A stretch of DNA of 64,000 nt from Fodinibius sp034521915. GTDB taxonomy: Bacteria; Bacteroidota; Rhodothermia; Balneolales; Balneolaceae. How positions within the stretch are numbered: position 1 is the stretch's first letter; each line of letters opens with the position of its first letter. The position numbers were made by a program, and so were the translations under genes. Under the pieces are notes generated by a model. The model ran no database searches and had not been told where the DNA came from. It saw only the letters and a list, made by a program, of their open reading frames with translations. This document shows positions 26,979 to 34,116 of this stretch, one piece after another. The stretch is from positions 1 through 64,000 of the forward strand of contig NZ_JAXHLU010000014.1 in the NCBI RefSeq assembly GCF_034521915.1, given 5' to 3'.

Positions 26979-27524
26979 ATGATCGCTAAAGTTACATCAA
27001 TTATTCTAACTATTGTTTGCTGTGCCTGTTCTCCTATTTTTGGTCAATCCTCTCAGCAGGCTCCTGAAGATAACATAAATTGGTTCCTATCAGGTGGAAT
27101 CGGTACTGGTACAAAATCACTTGCCCTAAATGCTGGTCTATATGTGTTTCCCTACAAAAGACTTGCCCTCGCAGCAAAATATAATCTGAGTTCAGAAGTC
27201 TACCTATGGGGGCGTCCAGATGCTTCAGAATCTAGCTATAGTTTCTTAATTGGATTAGCTGACAATAAATTTCAACCTCGCTTCATTCTCCTAGCAGGTT
27301 ATAGTAGAGTTTTAGTTGTTCAAACCTATGAAACGGCCGATCAAGATGGGTCGTATTTTGAAAGCAAGGAGAGTATAACGAATGGCATTGGAGTAAACCT
27401 TAAAGCTGTATTATCAAAAGCTGACCATTTCGGACTTTCCGTAAATGCTTTTGGAAATTATAATCCAATTCAACCCTATGCAGGTATAACCATAAATCTA
27501 AATATTGGCCTACTCAGAGATTAG
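26979..27524 (+). CDS. cassette 16: outer-membrane beta-barrel-like protein
   Basis: A 181-residue protein from ATG 26979 (MIAKVTSIILTIVCCACSP); a longer in-frame reading would begin inside the attC. It has a signal sequence with adjacent Cys residues, so lipid attachment or a standard signal peptide (cleavage near GQS) are both possible. The mature part has alternating strands (LALNAGLYVFPYKRLALAAKY, trimmed here to LALNAGLYVFPYKRLALA) and ends ITINLNIGLLRD, a typical barrel end. Likely a small outer-membrane protein. No ligand suggested. Confidence 0.6.
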   Translation: MIAKVTSIILTIVCCACSPIFGQSSQQAPEDNINWFLSGGIGTGTKSLALNAGLYVFPYKRLALAAKYNLSSEVYLWGRPDASESSYSFLIGLADNKFQPRFILLAGYSRVLVVQTYETADQDGSYFESKESITNGIGVNLKAVLSKADHFGLSVNAFGNYNPIQPYAGITINLNIGLLRD

Positions 27525-27529
27525 TTTGG

Positions 27530-27658
27530 TGCTAACCCGCGCATTAACTCGGACGGGCCTCGCCATCACTTGCCAGATTTTGGCTTTTTAGCTTTCCGTT
27601 CATTATTTATCTAATCAACATCTACTTTGCACGCCGGTTAAGCGCAAGGTCGTTAGGT
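27530..27658 (+). repeat. attC site 16
   Basis: R'' TGCTAAC to R' GTTAGGT, 129 bp; inner box TTAAGCGCAAGGTC. It deviates from RYYYAAC at the first two bases, in step with its R' partner GTTAGCA at 26952. Confidence 0.85.
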
Positions 27659-27693
27659 AGCTTCACAAATTTTAATTAAAAAGTTTTCAAAGA

Positions 27694-28068
27694 ATGGCTA
27701 CATCAGAAATCATCAAAGAGTTTTTTGAAGAGCGATTTAACAATACTTCTCAATTTTTTCTATACAAAGATAAACAGCTTTTGAAAAATGGTCAGTATGA
27801 AGAGTACGCCAAGGAGCAAATAAATAAAGCTAAAAAAATATTTTGGTCTATCGCTTGGGCTGTATTCTTTTGCTCTTGGTATGGAATCATAAGTTTTATT
27901 GAATATGGCGCTCAACCTAATTGGTTTGATTTAATATTGGGGGTTTTTGCTTGGATAGCTCTTGTTGTCATTCTGCTTTATTCCGCAAGAGAATATTACA
28001 CTATAAGAAGCTCAATGGAATTATTTATAAAACTGCTAGATAATCAAGAAAGTGAATCAGCTACCTAA
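27694..28068 (+). CDS. cassette 17: two-helix membrane protein, intact copy
   Basis: A 124-residue protein (MATSEIIKEFFEERFNNTSQ) with a soluble helical N-terminus and two membrane helices (FWSIAWAVFFCSWYGIISFI and LILGVFAWIALVVILLYSA), ending ESESAT with its stop supplied by the attC core. It is nearly identical to the broken gene of cassette 4, including the leader TAGCTTCACAAATTTTAATT. The attC sites of the two copies differ clearly. No family recognised. Confidence 0.65.
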   Translation: MATSEIIKEFFEERFNNTSQFFLYKDKQLLKNGQYEEYAKEQINKAKKIFWSIAWAVFFCSWYGIISFIEYGAQPNWFDLILGVFAWIALVVILLYSAREYYTIRSSMELFIKLLDNQESESAT

Positions 28069-28190
28069 CCCGCGCATTAACGCGGACACACCTCGCCAAT
28101 TCTTTGCCGCCCTTGGTTTTAAAACTCATCTTTCGTTAGTTGCTAAATAAAACAGAATTGCGTGTGCCGGTTATGCGCAAGGTCGTTATA
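28063..28190 (+). repeat. attC site 17
   Basis: R'' ACCTAAC to R' GTTATAT, 128 bp, arm pair CGGACACAC with GTGTGCCG. The unusual R' is the left end of cassette 18 and pairs exactly with that cassette's end ATATAAC. Confidence 0.85.
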
Positions 28191-28218
28191 TTTCTTTCTT
28201 TTAACTAATTTCAAAATT

Positions 28219-28953
28219 ATGCGACTTTTTCATCAATGGAGTAAATTCTTTGCAATATTAATCACATTATTGTTTGTATCTCTTGCCTCTGCATATGCTC
28301 AGGTGACGTTAGAAACAGGATTATCAATTGGTTTCAACAGGCATACCTTTAACGTTGATAACAGTAATGGAATTCTTCAACCAGGATTAGGTTTAGCCTC
28401 GACTTATGGACTTCCGATTATTTTAAGAAAGAATAATTGGGAATTACATACTGGTATTTTTGCGAATGACTTATCACAATCCTATTACTTTAATACATCC
28501 AGCAATAATTCTTTTGGCCAAAGATCTTTTTCAAGTGGTTTAGAAACCTACAAGATTCCTATTCATTTTGGTCGAAATGTAGAATGGACTGAAAAAGTCA
28601 GTCTATCACCACAAATAGGTTTCGCTTGGCTTACAAGTCGCCGAACTGGCTATTTAGGCAGTGTAGAAGGTAGCTATATCACGCCCTCTGAACGTATTGA
28701 TTATTCTGCTGAAAATAGTTCTGTAAGTAAAAATAAGTTTTTTGCCGAAGCAGGTCTGGATGCTAATATTGCTTTGTATAGGAAAATAGATTTAACGATT
28801 GGTGCTCAATATTCCTTGGGGTTACAAAAGATTGAACAAATGGATGTTTCATATCAAATTAACCAGGGGCGTACTTACACTGGAACAGTTTATTCGAAAG
28901 GTTCGGGTTGGAAATTTAATGTTGGCATCAAATTTCCTTTAGCTGCATGGTAA
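28219..28953 (+). CDS. cassette 18: porin-family outer-membrane beta-barrel protein
   Basis: A 244-residue protein from ATG 28219 (MRLFHQWSKFFAILITLL), with a signal peptide ending near SAYAQ. The mature part fits an eight-stranded barrel of the Bacteroidota outer-membrane beta-barrel family (PF13568-like): repeated strands such as LGLASTYGLPIILRKNNWEL, KVSLSPQIGFAWLTSR, DLTIGAQYSLGLQKI and a C-terminal KFNVGIKFPLAAW. A longer frame begins inside attC 17 but the signal peptide fixes the start. Function unknown; outer membrane likely. Confidence 0.7.
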   Translation: MRLFHQWSKFFAILITLLFVSLASAYAQVTLETGLSIGFNRHTFNVDNSNGILQPGLGLASTYGLPIILRKNNWELHTGIFANDLSQSYYFNTSSNNSFGQRSFSSGLETYKIPIHFGRNVEWTEKVSLSPQIGFAWLTSRRTGYLGSVEGSYITPSERIDYSAENSSVSKNKFFAEAGLDANIALYRKIDLTIGAQYSLGLQKIEQMDVSYQINQGRTYTGTVYSKGSGWKFNVGIKFPLAAW

Positions 28954-28968
28954 CACAAAATCATAGAA

Positions 28969-29098
28969 ATATAACCCGCGCATTAACGCGGACGCGCCTC
29001 GCCTATTCTTTGCCAGCTTTTTGGTTTTTCAACTCTTCGTTCGTTATTTAGCAATCAACAATATTTTCGCGCGCTCCTTAAGCGCAATGTCGTTAGGT
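28969..29098 (+). repeat. attC site 18
   Basis: R'' ATATAAC to R' GTTAGGT, 130 bp, arm pair CGGACGCGC with GCGCGCTCC. The 11-base AGAAATATAAC mirrors the cassette start GTTATATTTCT. Confidence 0.85.
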
Positions 29099-29122
29099 AC
29101 ACCAACTCAAAACTCAACTTTT

Positions 29123-29665
29123 ATGAAGAAACTATTTTCATCACTGTTCATCTTTTTTCTAACAATTTCATCAAGTTTTGCCCAAACTTCGTTTTTTGGT
29201 GGTTTAAATGTTGCTGGTTCAACAAATGTAGGTTTTTGGGGACTTAATCCTACTGCAGAAGTTGAACAAAAAATCTTCGGAAATCTAAATGCAGATTTTA
29301 GATTAAATGGATTCGTTGATCTCGGCCCAAATGAAAATATTCCTGGAGTCAATACTAAAGATTATCATCGAAGTATTTATTCTGATCTAGGACTAAATTT
29401 TAAACTCATTGACAGAAAAGTTGATTGGAGTATTGGCGCTGGTGGATCTTATCGTATTGGTACTGAAAAGTTTGTAGATGAAGTTGGATACAATGGGAAT
29501 ACCTTAGTTCACTACGACACTAGAAAAATTAATTTTTCAGGTTTTGGCATTTTTGTAAAAAATACGATCGGATTTGGAAAAAATGTCAGTTTAAATCTGA
29601 CTGTTTACAGATTCAATTTTTGGGGCGAATACATGAGTGTTGGTCCTTCATTTAAAATTAATTAA
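29123..29665 (+). CDS. cassette 19: outer-membrane beta-barrel protein
   Basis: A 180-residue protein from ATG 29123 (MKKLFSSLFIFFLTISSSFA), signal peptide cleaved before QTSFFGG. The mature barrel is a paralogue of cassette 6: both have the YSDLGLNFKLIDRKVDWSIG block, a following GAGGSYRIG-like turn and a C-terminal NFWGEYMSVGPSFKIN. Divergence elsewhere is high, so the two are not a recent duplication. Likely a small outer-membrane protein. Confidence 0.7.
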   Translation: MKKLFSSLFIFFLTISSSFAQTSFFGGLNVAGSTNVGFWGLNPTAEVEQKIFGNLNADFRLNGFVDLGPNENIPGVNTKDYHRSIYSDLGLNFKLIDRKVDWSIGAGGSYRIGTEKFVDEVGYNGNTLVHYDTRKINFSGFGIFVKNTIGFGKNVSLNLTVYRFNFWGEYMSVGPSFKIN

Positions 29666-29676
29666 ATCAGTTGGGT

Positions 29677-29806
29677 ACCTAACCCGCCCATTAACGCGGA
29701 CAGGCCTCGCCATCTGGTTGCCTCCCTTTCATTTATTAGTTAATCTTTCGTTTTATAATTAATTCGACGCTCCGGTGCCTGCTGGTTATGCGCCATGTCG
29801 TTGTAT
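29677..29806 (+). repeat. attC site 19
   Basis: R'' ACCTAAC to R' GTTGTAT, 130 bp, first box CGCCCATTAACGCGGAC, arm pair CGGACAGGC with GCCTGCTG; centre shared with attC 2. Confidence 0.85.
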
Positions 29807-29832
29807 TTCTTTCAAAATTTAGAATTCATCAA

Positions 29833-31490
29833 ATGCTTTCAAGACGATTACTACCAATATTTTGCTCATTGTTCTTGTTGATAGGATGTATTCAAAATTC
29901 GAATAATTCTCCTACAGTTACAGCAACAGTAACTGATCAAAACGGCAAAACCCTATCACATTTTAGTCTTCAATTAATTAAAGCTGCTAAAACATGGACG
30001 GGGAAACCTTATAAAGCTCAGGCAAACAAGGGTGATAACACTATAAACTTGCCTCTTCCTGAAGGACAACCCGTTGTTTTAAAATTTGCAGCTCCAGGAT
30101 ATCAACCTCTATATACTTTCATAAATCCAGTAAAAAATGATGTTGAAATTTCTGCGCAACTTGGTGCTCCAACAAAGGTTCCAAATACCCAGCCAAGAGT
30201 AGTCGGGGATTTTAATGATTTTGACTCACGATCTGGTAAATTAATGTTGAAAGATAATAATGGCATATGGAAAGCAGAGATTGAATCAAATAAAGATACA
30301 CTCCGGTATGCCATAAATCGTTATATCATGGGTGGAAACATTACTGGCACATCAGGAGAGATAACTTTTCAGAAAGAAAGTCAAGGAGTTGAAACATCCT
30401 ATGTTAACACCATAGTCAAATCATCAGATGATAGTCTTTTCCACATTCAATTTGATCCATCAGCTTATCAAGAAATTGTTAACTCTGCCAAACCGGAAGT
30501 CCAATTTTTAAATGATGTCCATAAAAGTGTGGAGGGAGTCGCTAACGTTTATACCCTCATGATTGAAGAATACTGGAATATGGTAACTAACCGAGGTTTA
30601 GCCCACATGAAGGGTGAAAAATCTTCTGATTATGATTATTCCGAATTCCTCGATAAAATCAACATAATTGAAGATGAATTCGCTGACAGTTCTGTTTCAA
30701 AAGCTATTGACATCGCAAAGTTTCGACTTCTAGAATCAGAGTCTATTTCAGTTTCAAAAGCGGAGTCTTTCCTACAAGAACTATCTCCTGATTCTCCTCT
30801 TTGGATTATGCATTTTCCCGTTTTAACAAGTGCAGTAAACCGAGCAGGATTAAAAGTAACATCGATGTTCTTACGAAGATTATAAATAAAACCCCCTTTG
30901 AGGCACTTCGAGGTGAAGCGTTATATAATCGCCTTCGCTATTATCATGAAAAAGATAAAAAAGAAGAGTGGCACTCAGATTTTACACAACTCGTATCAAA
31001 CCATCCTGAACATTTTCGGACAGCCTATGTATACGACAGATACGCTCCTGAACAACCTATCAAAAAAGGGGAACCTCTTATATACGACAGCTTTAATGGA
31101 TTGAAAGAGGGTGAAACAATTTCGTTATCTGAAATTAAAGAATCCTACCTTTTAATTGATTTTTGGGCAACTTGGTGCGGACCTTGTATAGAATCACTAC
31201 CTGCATTGAAAGAAACATATCAAGAGTTCAGAGAATCTGACTTTGCCATACTAAGTATCTCTTTAGACGAAAATCCAGAACAAGTTGTAAGATTTCGCGA
31301 AAATGAAATGGCAATGCCCTGGTATCATGCTTATGAAAAGCGTGGAAGTAAAAAAGTGCGGGAAATGGGTATTGTTGGAATACCATATTATCTGCTATTG
31401 GGACCTGAGCGAAAAGTTATTACAAAAGACCAATCCAAGCTTAAGGGCGATAGTCTTGCAATAACTTTGCAAAAATATTTGACCCAATAA
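29833..31490 (+). pseudogene. cassette 20: TlpA-like thioredoxin lipoprotein, frameshifted
   Basis: From ATG 29833 (MLSRRLLPIFCSLFLLIGC) the protein has a lipoprotein signal, a carboxypeptidase-regulatory-like beta domain (ATVTDQNGKTLSHFSLQLIK) and a helical middle part. At 30860-30865 one A is missing in an AAAA run: the first frame ends at 30885, while the other continues NIDVLTKIINKTPFEALRG to 31490. The C-terminal thioredoxin domain has LIDFWATWCGPCIESLPALK and the cis-Pro GIPYYLLLG. The whole (~550 residues) has the plan of Bacteroidota periplasmic TlpA/DUF4369 disulfide oxidoreductases. It is the second such cassette, related in plan but not a copy of cassette 5. Confidence 0.8.
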
Positions 31491-31505
31491 CAGAACAAAA
31501 AAGAA

Positions 31506-31632
31506 ATATAACCAGCGCTTCAAGTGTGACAGGCCTCGCCGTTGGTTGCTTGCAGAAAGTTTTATAACTAAAATTATACTACTAAATAATTCACATTAGT
31601 CCGCCTGTACCTTAAGCGCAATATCGTTATAT
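31506..31632 (+). repeat. attC site 20
   Basis: R'' ATATAAC to R' GTTATAT, 127 bp, diverged: first box CAGCGCTTCAAGTGTGAC, arms GACAGGC and GCCTGTACC; inner box TTAAGCGCAATATC. Confidence 0.8.
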
Positions 31633-31752
31633 GGCTAAGTACATATCAACGATGTTTTGCATAAGTATTGGTGTTATGACATTGTTGTGCGCAATTAACT
31701 TAATCATAAAAATAAGGTGGCATAATCAAAGTAATTGAAATCAGATGTGTTT

Positions 31753-32415
31753 ATGTATGAAATCACGTTAATTGCTACCGCTCATAAAGAACGCGGCATT
31801 TGTAACTCGAATGAATTGTACAAAATTATTGAACAAATTAGTCCTGAAATAATTTTTGAAGAACTTACTTCCGACAAATTTACCACAATTTATGAAGGGT
31901 CGCACACTGGTAACCTAGAAACAAATACAATCAAACGGTATTTGCAAAAACATCCTATTGCTCATTTTCCGGTGGGCTTAGCCGTAAATGAATTAATTGA
32001 CGTGCGTCGTTTTAAGAATGATGTTGATAAAATGACTTCCGTATTCAACCAATTCAATGAATACCAAGATTTATATAACCAACATGAAATATGGTCACAG
32101 CTATTAGGTTTTCCATATCTGAACAGCAACCGATGTGGAGAATTATTTGAACGATTGCATGCTTTAGAAGCGGATATAGTGAAAATGAAAAATCGTGAAA
32201 AATTGTCCCAAATGTTTAAAGACTGGTTGGATATTCAGGACAGACGAGAAAACGAGATAATTAAGAATATTTATAATTATAGCGACCAGAATAAGTACAA
32301 TAAAGCATTAATTCTTGTAGGGGCAGCGCACAGAAAACCAATAATTGACAAATTGCCAACTTTTGAAAAGAAAAATAAATTAGCTCTTAACTGGAATCTC
32401 AATTATTTTGATTGA
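31753..32415 (+). CDS. cassette 21: TraB/PrgY-like domain protein
   Basis: About 220 residues from ATG 31753 (MYEITLIATAHKERGICN). Two features suggest the TraB/PrgY/GumN-type fold: a near-N-terminal strand ending TAH followed by a P-I-I-F-E-E element (QISPEIIFEELTSDKF), and a late strand ALILVGAAHRKPIIDKL with a second His. The middle is helical. TraB-family proteins are proposed membrane-associated or protease-like; this copy lacks membrane helices. The call is tentative. Unlike most cassette products, it has no export signal. Confidence 0.5.
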   Translation: MYEITLIATAHKERGICNSNELYKIIEQISPEIIFEELTSDKFTTIYEGSHTGNLETNTIKRYLQKHPIAHFPVGLAVNELIDVRRFKNDVDKMTSVFNQFNEYQDLYNQHEIWSQLLGFPYLNSNRCGELFERLHALEADIVKMKNREKLSQMFKDWLDIQDRRENEIIKNIYNYSDQNKYNKALILVGAAHRKPIIDKLPTFEKKNKLALNWNLNYFD

Positions 32416-32440
32416 TCTCCATACCACAAGGAAAATCGCC

Positions 32441-32684
32441 ATATAACCCGCCTTTAGATTACTCCTAAGAAAAAATGACTTACTTTGGTGGTATAAAACC
32501 GCTACTGGACCCGCCGGGGTGACCTAGATAACCCGCTAGCTTTCGAGCTATCATGCGTATGAGTCCCCGGCGGACACCTAAAGAAAGCTGAATCTGCCGC
32601 CACCAACCTTCCGTTTGAAGGAATGTCTGCTAATTAAAAGTACCAGTCAATACCAAGTACTTTTAACATAGGATGTCGTTAGGT
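32441..32684 (+). repeat. attC-like site 21 with a large structured insertion
   Basis: R'' ATATAAC and an end ATGTCGTTAGGT frame 244 bp, almost twice the usual length. The interior is unlike the other sites: CGCCTTTAGATTACTC at 32449-32464, a TTGGTGG/CCACCAA pair (32485-32491 with 32600-32606), a perfect CCGCCGGGG/CCCCGGCGG pair (32511-32519 with 32565-32573) enclosing a TAGCT-TTCG-AGCTA hairpin (32537-32550) and a TCAT-GCGT-ATGA hairpin (32551-32562), then CCTTC/GAAGG and TTAAAAGTAC/GTACTTTTAA hairpins. It could be a diverged attC or an inserted structured RNA or DNA element. No known RNA family fits by eye. Confidence 0.6.
32537..32550. other. tetraloop hairpin inside the structured insertion
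   Basis: TAGCT-TTCG-AGCTA is a perfect 5-bp stem with a UUCG-type loop, closed within the 9-bp CCGCCGGGG/CCCCGGCGG stem. This is a compact fold that suggests RNA or folded single-stranded DNA rather than a protein-binding operator. Confidence 0.55.
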
Positions 32685-32892
32685 GGCTTTGTCAAATCTT
32701 ACCGTTTAAAATAGCAGAGCTGCTAAAAATTGTTATCCCATTTAATGCTGATGTTGCTAACGTATCTTCACATGTGCCATTCCACGGCGTATCAGCCAGT
32801 GATTTAACGGAAAAGCAACTACGGTTTTACCCGATTCAGCTTTGATTGAATTATATTAGTGCTTCTAAAAACAATTTTAAAGTCAAATAGAT

Positions 32893-32912
32893 CCCCCCTT
32901 AAATCAGGGGGG
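32893..32912. terminator. GC hairpin downstream of the ferritin gene
   Basis: CCCCCCT-TAAATC-AGGGGGG forms a strong hairpin 40 bases past the stop of the minus-strand ferritin gene. The following T tract is weak (ATCTATTT on the minus strand), so termination is likely but not classic. Confidence 0.5.
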
Positions 32913-32951
32913 CATTTACAACCAACTCAACTAATAATAGGTTGGTTATAT

Positions 32952-33476
32952 TTAGTTTTCGCTTTGCTCTGCTTCTTTTCCATTCTGGCCTTGTCTTTCT
33001 CCCATCTCGCGATCCAGTAAGTACATTCCAGAACCGTCTTCTCCAACTAATTTTAGTTTATCAATAATATCTTGCACCATCTCTTCTTCCTCTACCTGTT
33101 CATCAATAAACCAAAGTAATAAACTTTCGAGCGGATAATCGTCTTCCTCTCTGGCAAGCTTATACATCTTGTGGATACGTTTCGTAATATGCTGCTCCTG
33201 TTCAAGAGCCAATTCGAACGCTTTCCGCGGAGAATCAAATTGCACTTTTGGTTTTTCAATATCTTGTAATATTGGTCGCCCTTCTCTTTGAATCAGGTGA
33301 TTATAGAACTTCATGGCATGTTCTATTTCCTCTTGCCACTGGGCTTTCAGCCAGCTTGCAAAGCCACTAAGGTTTTTTTCTTCAAACCACGCCGACATTG
33401 CCAAATAAGCATACGCCGACTGAAACTCTTCTTGAATCTGATTGTTTATTTCTTCTTCTATATTTGGCTTAATCAT
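32952..33476 (-). CDS. ftnA: non-haem ferritin
   Basis: A 174-residue bacterial ferritin that oxidises Fe(II) and stores iron as a mineral in a 24-subunit cytosolic shell. The ferroxidase ligands are visible: Glu in IQEEFQSAYAYLAM, the EEIEHAMKF Glu-x-x-His in helix B, Glu in the ALEQEQHI helix, and Glu/Gln in FIDEQVEEE. Length and helix pattern match FtnA; the tail GERQGQNGKEAEQSEN is longer and polar. It is on the opposite strand to the cassettes but lies between GTTAGGTGGCT (32678-32688) and AGCCACCTAAT (33652-33662), inverted matches of 10 of 11 bases. It may therefore sit in a cassette-like unit in reverse. Confidence 0.9.
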   Translation of the reverse strand: MIKPNIEEEINNQIQEEFQSAYAYLAMSAWFEEKNLSGFASWLKAQWQEEIEHAMKFYNHLIQREGRPILQDIEKPKVQFDSPRKAFELALEQEQHITKRIHKMYKLAREEDDYPLESLLLWFIDEQVEEEEMVQDIIDKLKLVGEDGSGMYLLDREMGERQGQNGKEAEQSEN

Positions 33477-33653
33477 AGTATTAAGTATTTAATTTCAATT
33501 ATTGGCTGATTTTTTTATCTGTTACCAACATACCATTATGCTACTAAATTGTCCCATATATACTTATTATTAAATACATTGTGCAACTCTATTGAAAAGG
33601 GCATGTTTAATCTCAGGCATTAAAAATGCCTACTTCCACTTCCAAAAGTCCAG

Positions 33654-33680
33654 CCACCTAATCTCGCCTTTAGATTACTC
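33654..33680 (+). repeat. degenerate attC-like left arm after ferritin
   Basis: CCACCTAAT followed by CTCGCCTTTAGATTACTC; the 16-mer CGCCTTTAGATTACTC is identical to 32449-32464 in the last attC. No R' partner is found downstream. It probably marks the eroded right end of the cassette array. The rest of 33477-33808 shows no gene or other clear feature. Confidence 0.45.
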
Positions 33681-33808
33681 TTCTTGGTTTGATTTGTTAT
33701 TTCGAATTGAACCCTTGCAGTTCATCCCTTCTATTTCAAAATTGGTTTCGGGCTAATTTTTGTGGTAACAGGTGACCACAGTAAACCGAAATCTAAATTT
33801 TACGACAG

Positions 33809-34051
33809 ATGGAATACGATAAAGATAAAGTTGACGAGGTGGTACTGGCGCTTCTGTGGCTTACCATGTTTGAAGACAAATTTGGCACCCGAGCTTGGAA
33901 AGGGCACAGCTGGGAGCATCTGGATCGACTATATGAAAAGGGCTTTATTGACAATCCTAAATCGAAGGCTAAATCTGTAGTGATCACAGAAGAAGGCGAA
34001 AAGCGGTCAAAAGAGTTGTTCGATAAGTATTTTGGAATAGAATCGGAGTAA
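33809..34051 (+). CDS. DUF6429-family protein
   Basis: An 80-residue protein (MEYDKDKVDEVVLALLWLTM) with the family pattern: an N-terminal helix, a Trp-rich centre (GTRAWKGHSWEHLDRLYEKG) and KAKSVVITEEGEKRSKELF at the end. The latter half resembles a small winged-helix-like module. Many genomes carry it as a stand-alone gene near mobile elements; no biochemical function is known. The start ATG at 33809 follows an A/G-rich stretch. It is not part of a recognisable attC unit. Confidence 0.7.
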   Translation: MEYDKDKVDEVVLALLWLTMFEDKFGTRAWKGHSWEHLDRLYEKGFIDNPKSKAKSVVITEEGEKRSKELFDKYFGIESE

Positions 34052-34116
34052 GTTGAACTCTTTTTAAGGCTGGTGTTGTATTGATTGGATATATTCAGCC
34101 TGGTTAGTTGTAATCC

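Larger units (their letters stand above)
15149..32684 (+). mobile_element. integron gene-cassette array without integrase in the window (CALIN-like)
   Basis: Twenty-one attC sites head-to-tail delimit 21 cassettes, nearly all with one gene in the plus direction. Each attC reads R'' (consensus RYYYAAC), CCGCGCATTAACGCGGAC, CTCGCC, a variable centre, then TTATGCGCAATGTC and R' (GTTRRRY). The first cassette begins at an isolated GTTAGGC at 15149-15155, equivalent to an attI or secondary-site junction. No IntI-type recombinase is encoded anywhere in the window; the only tyrosine recombinase (52-53 kb) lies at a tRNA and belongs to the surrounding element. Homogeneous long attC sites are typical of sedentary chromosomal integrons. 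The array may be excised from its platform or the platform may lie elsewhere. Confidence 0.9.

Noticed and set aside
32510..32574. A tRNA or hammerhead ribozyme in the structured insertion
   Set aside because: The 9-bp outer stem and small hairpins recall a cloverleaf, but the T-loop, anticodon geometry and length are wrong, and the hammerhead core CTGATGA/GAAA is absent.
15937..32684. A CRISPR-like array from the regular repeats
   Set aside because: Repeats are ~128 bp with internal symmetry, spacing varies from ~0.3 to 1.7 kb and the intervals encode proteins; no cas genes are near. attC structure explains them.
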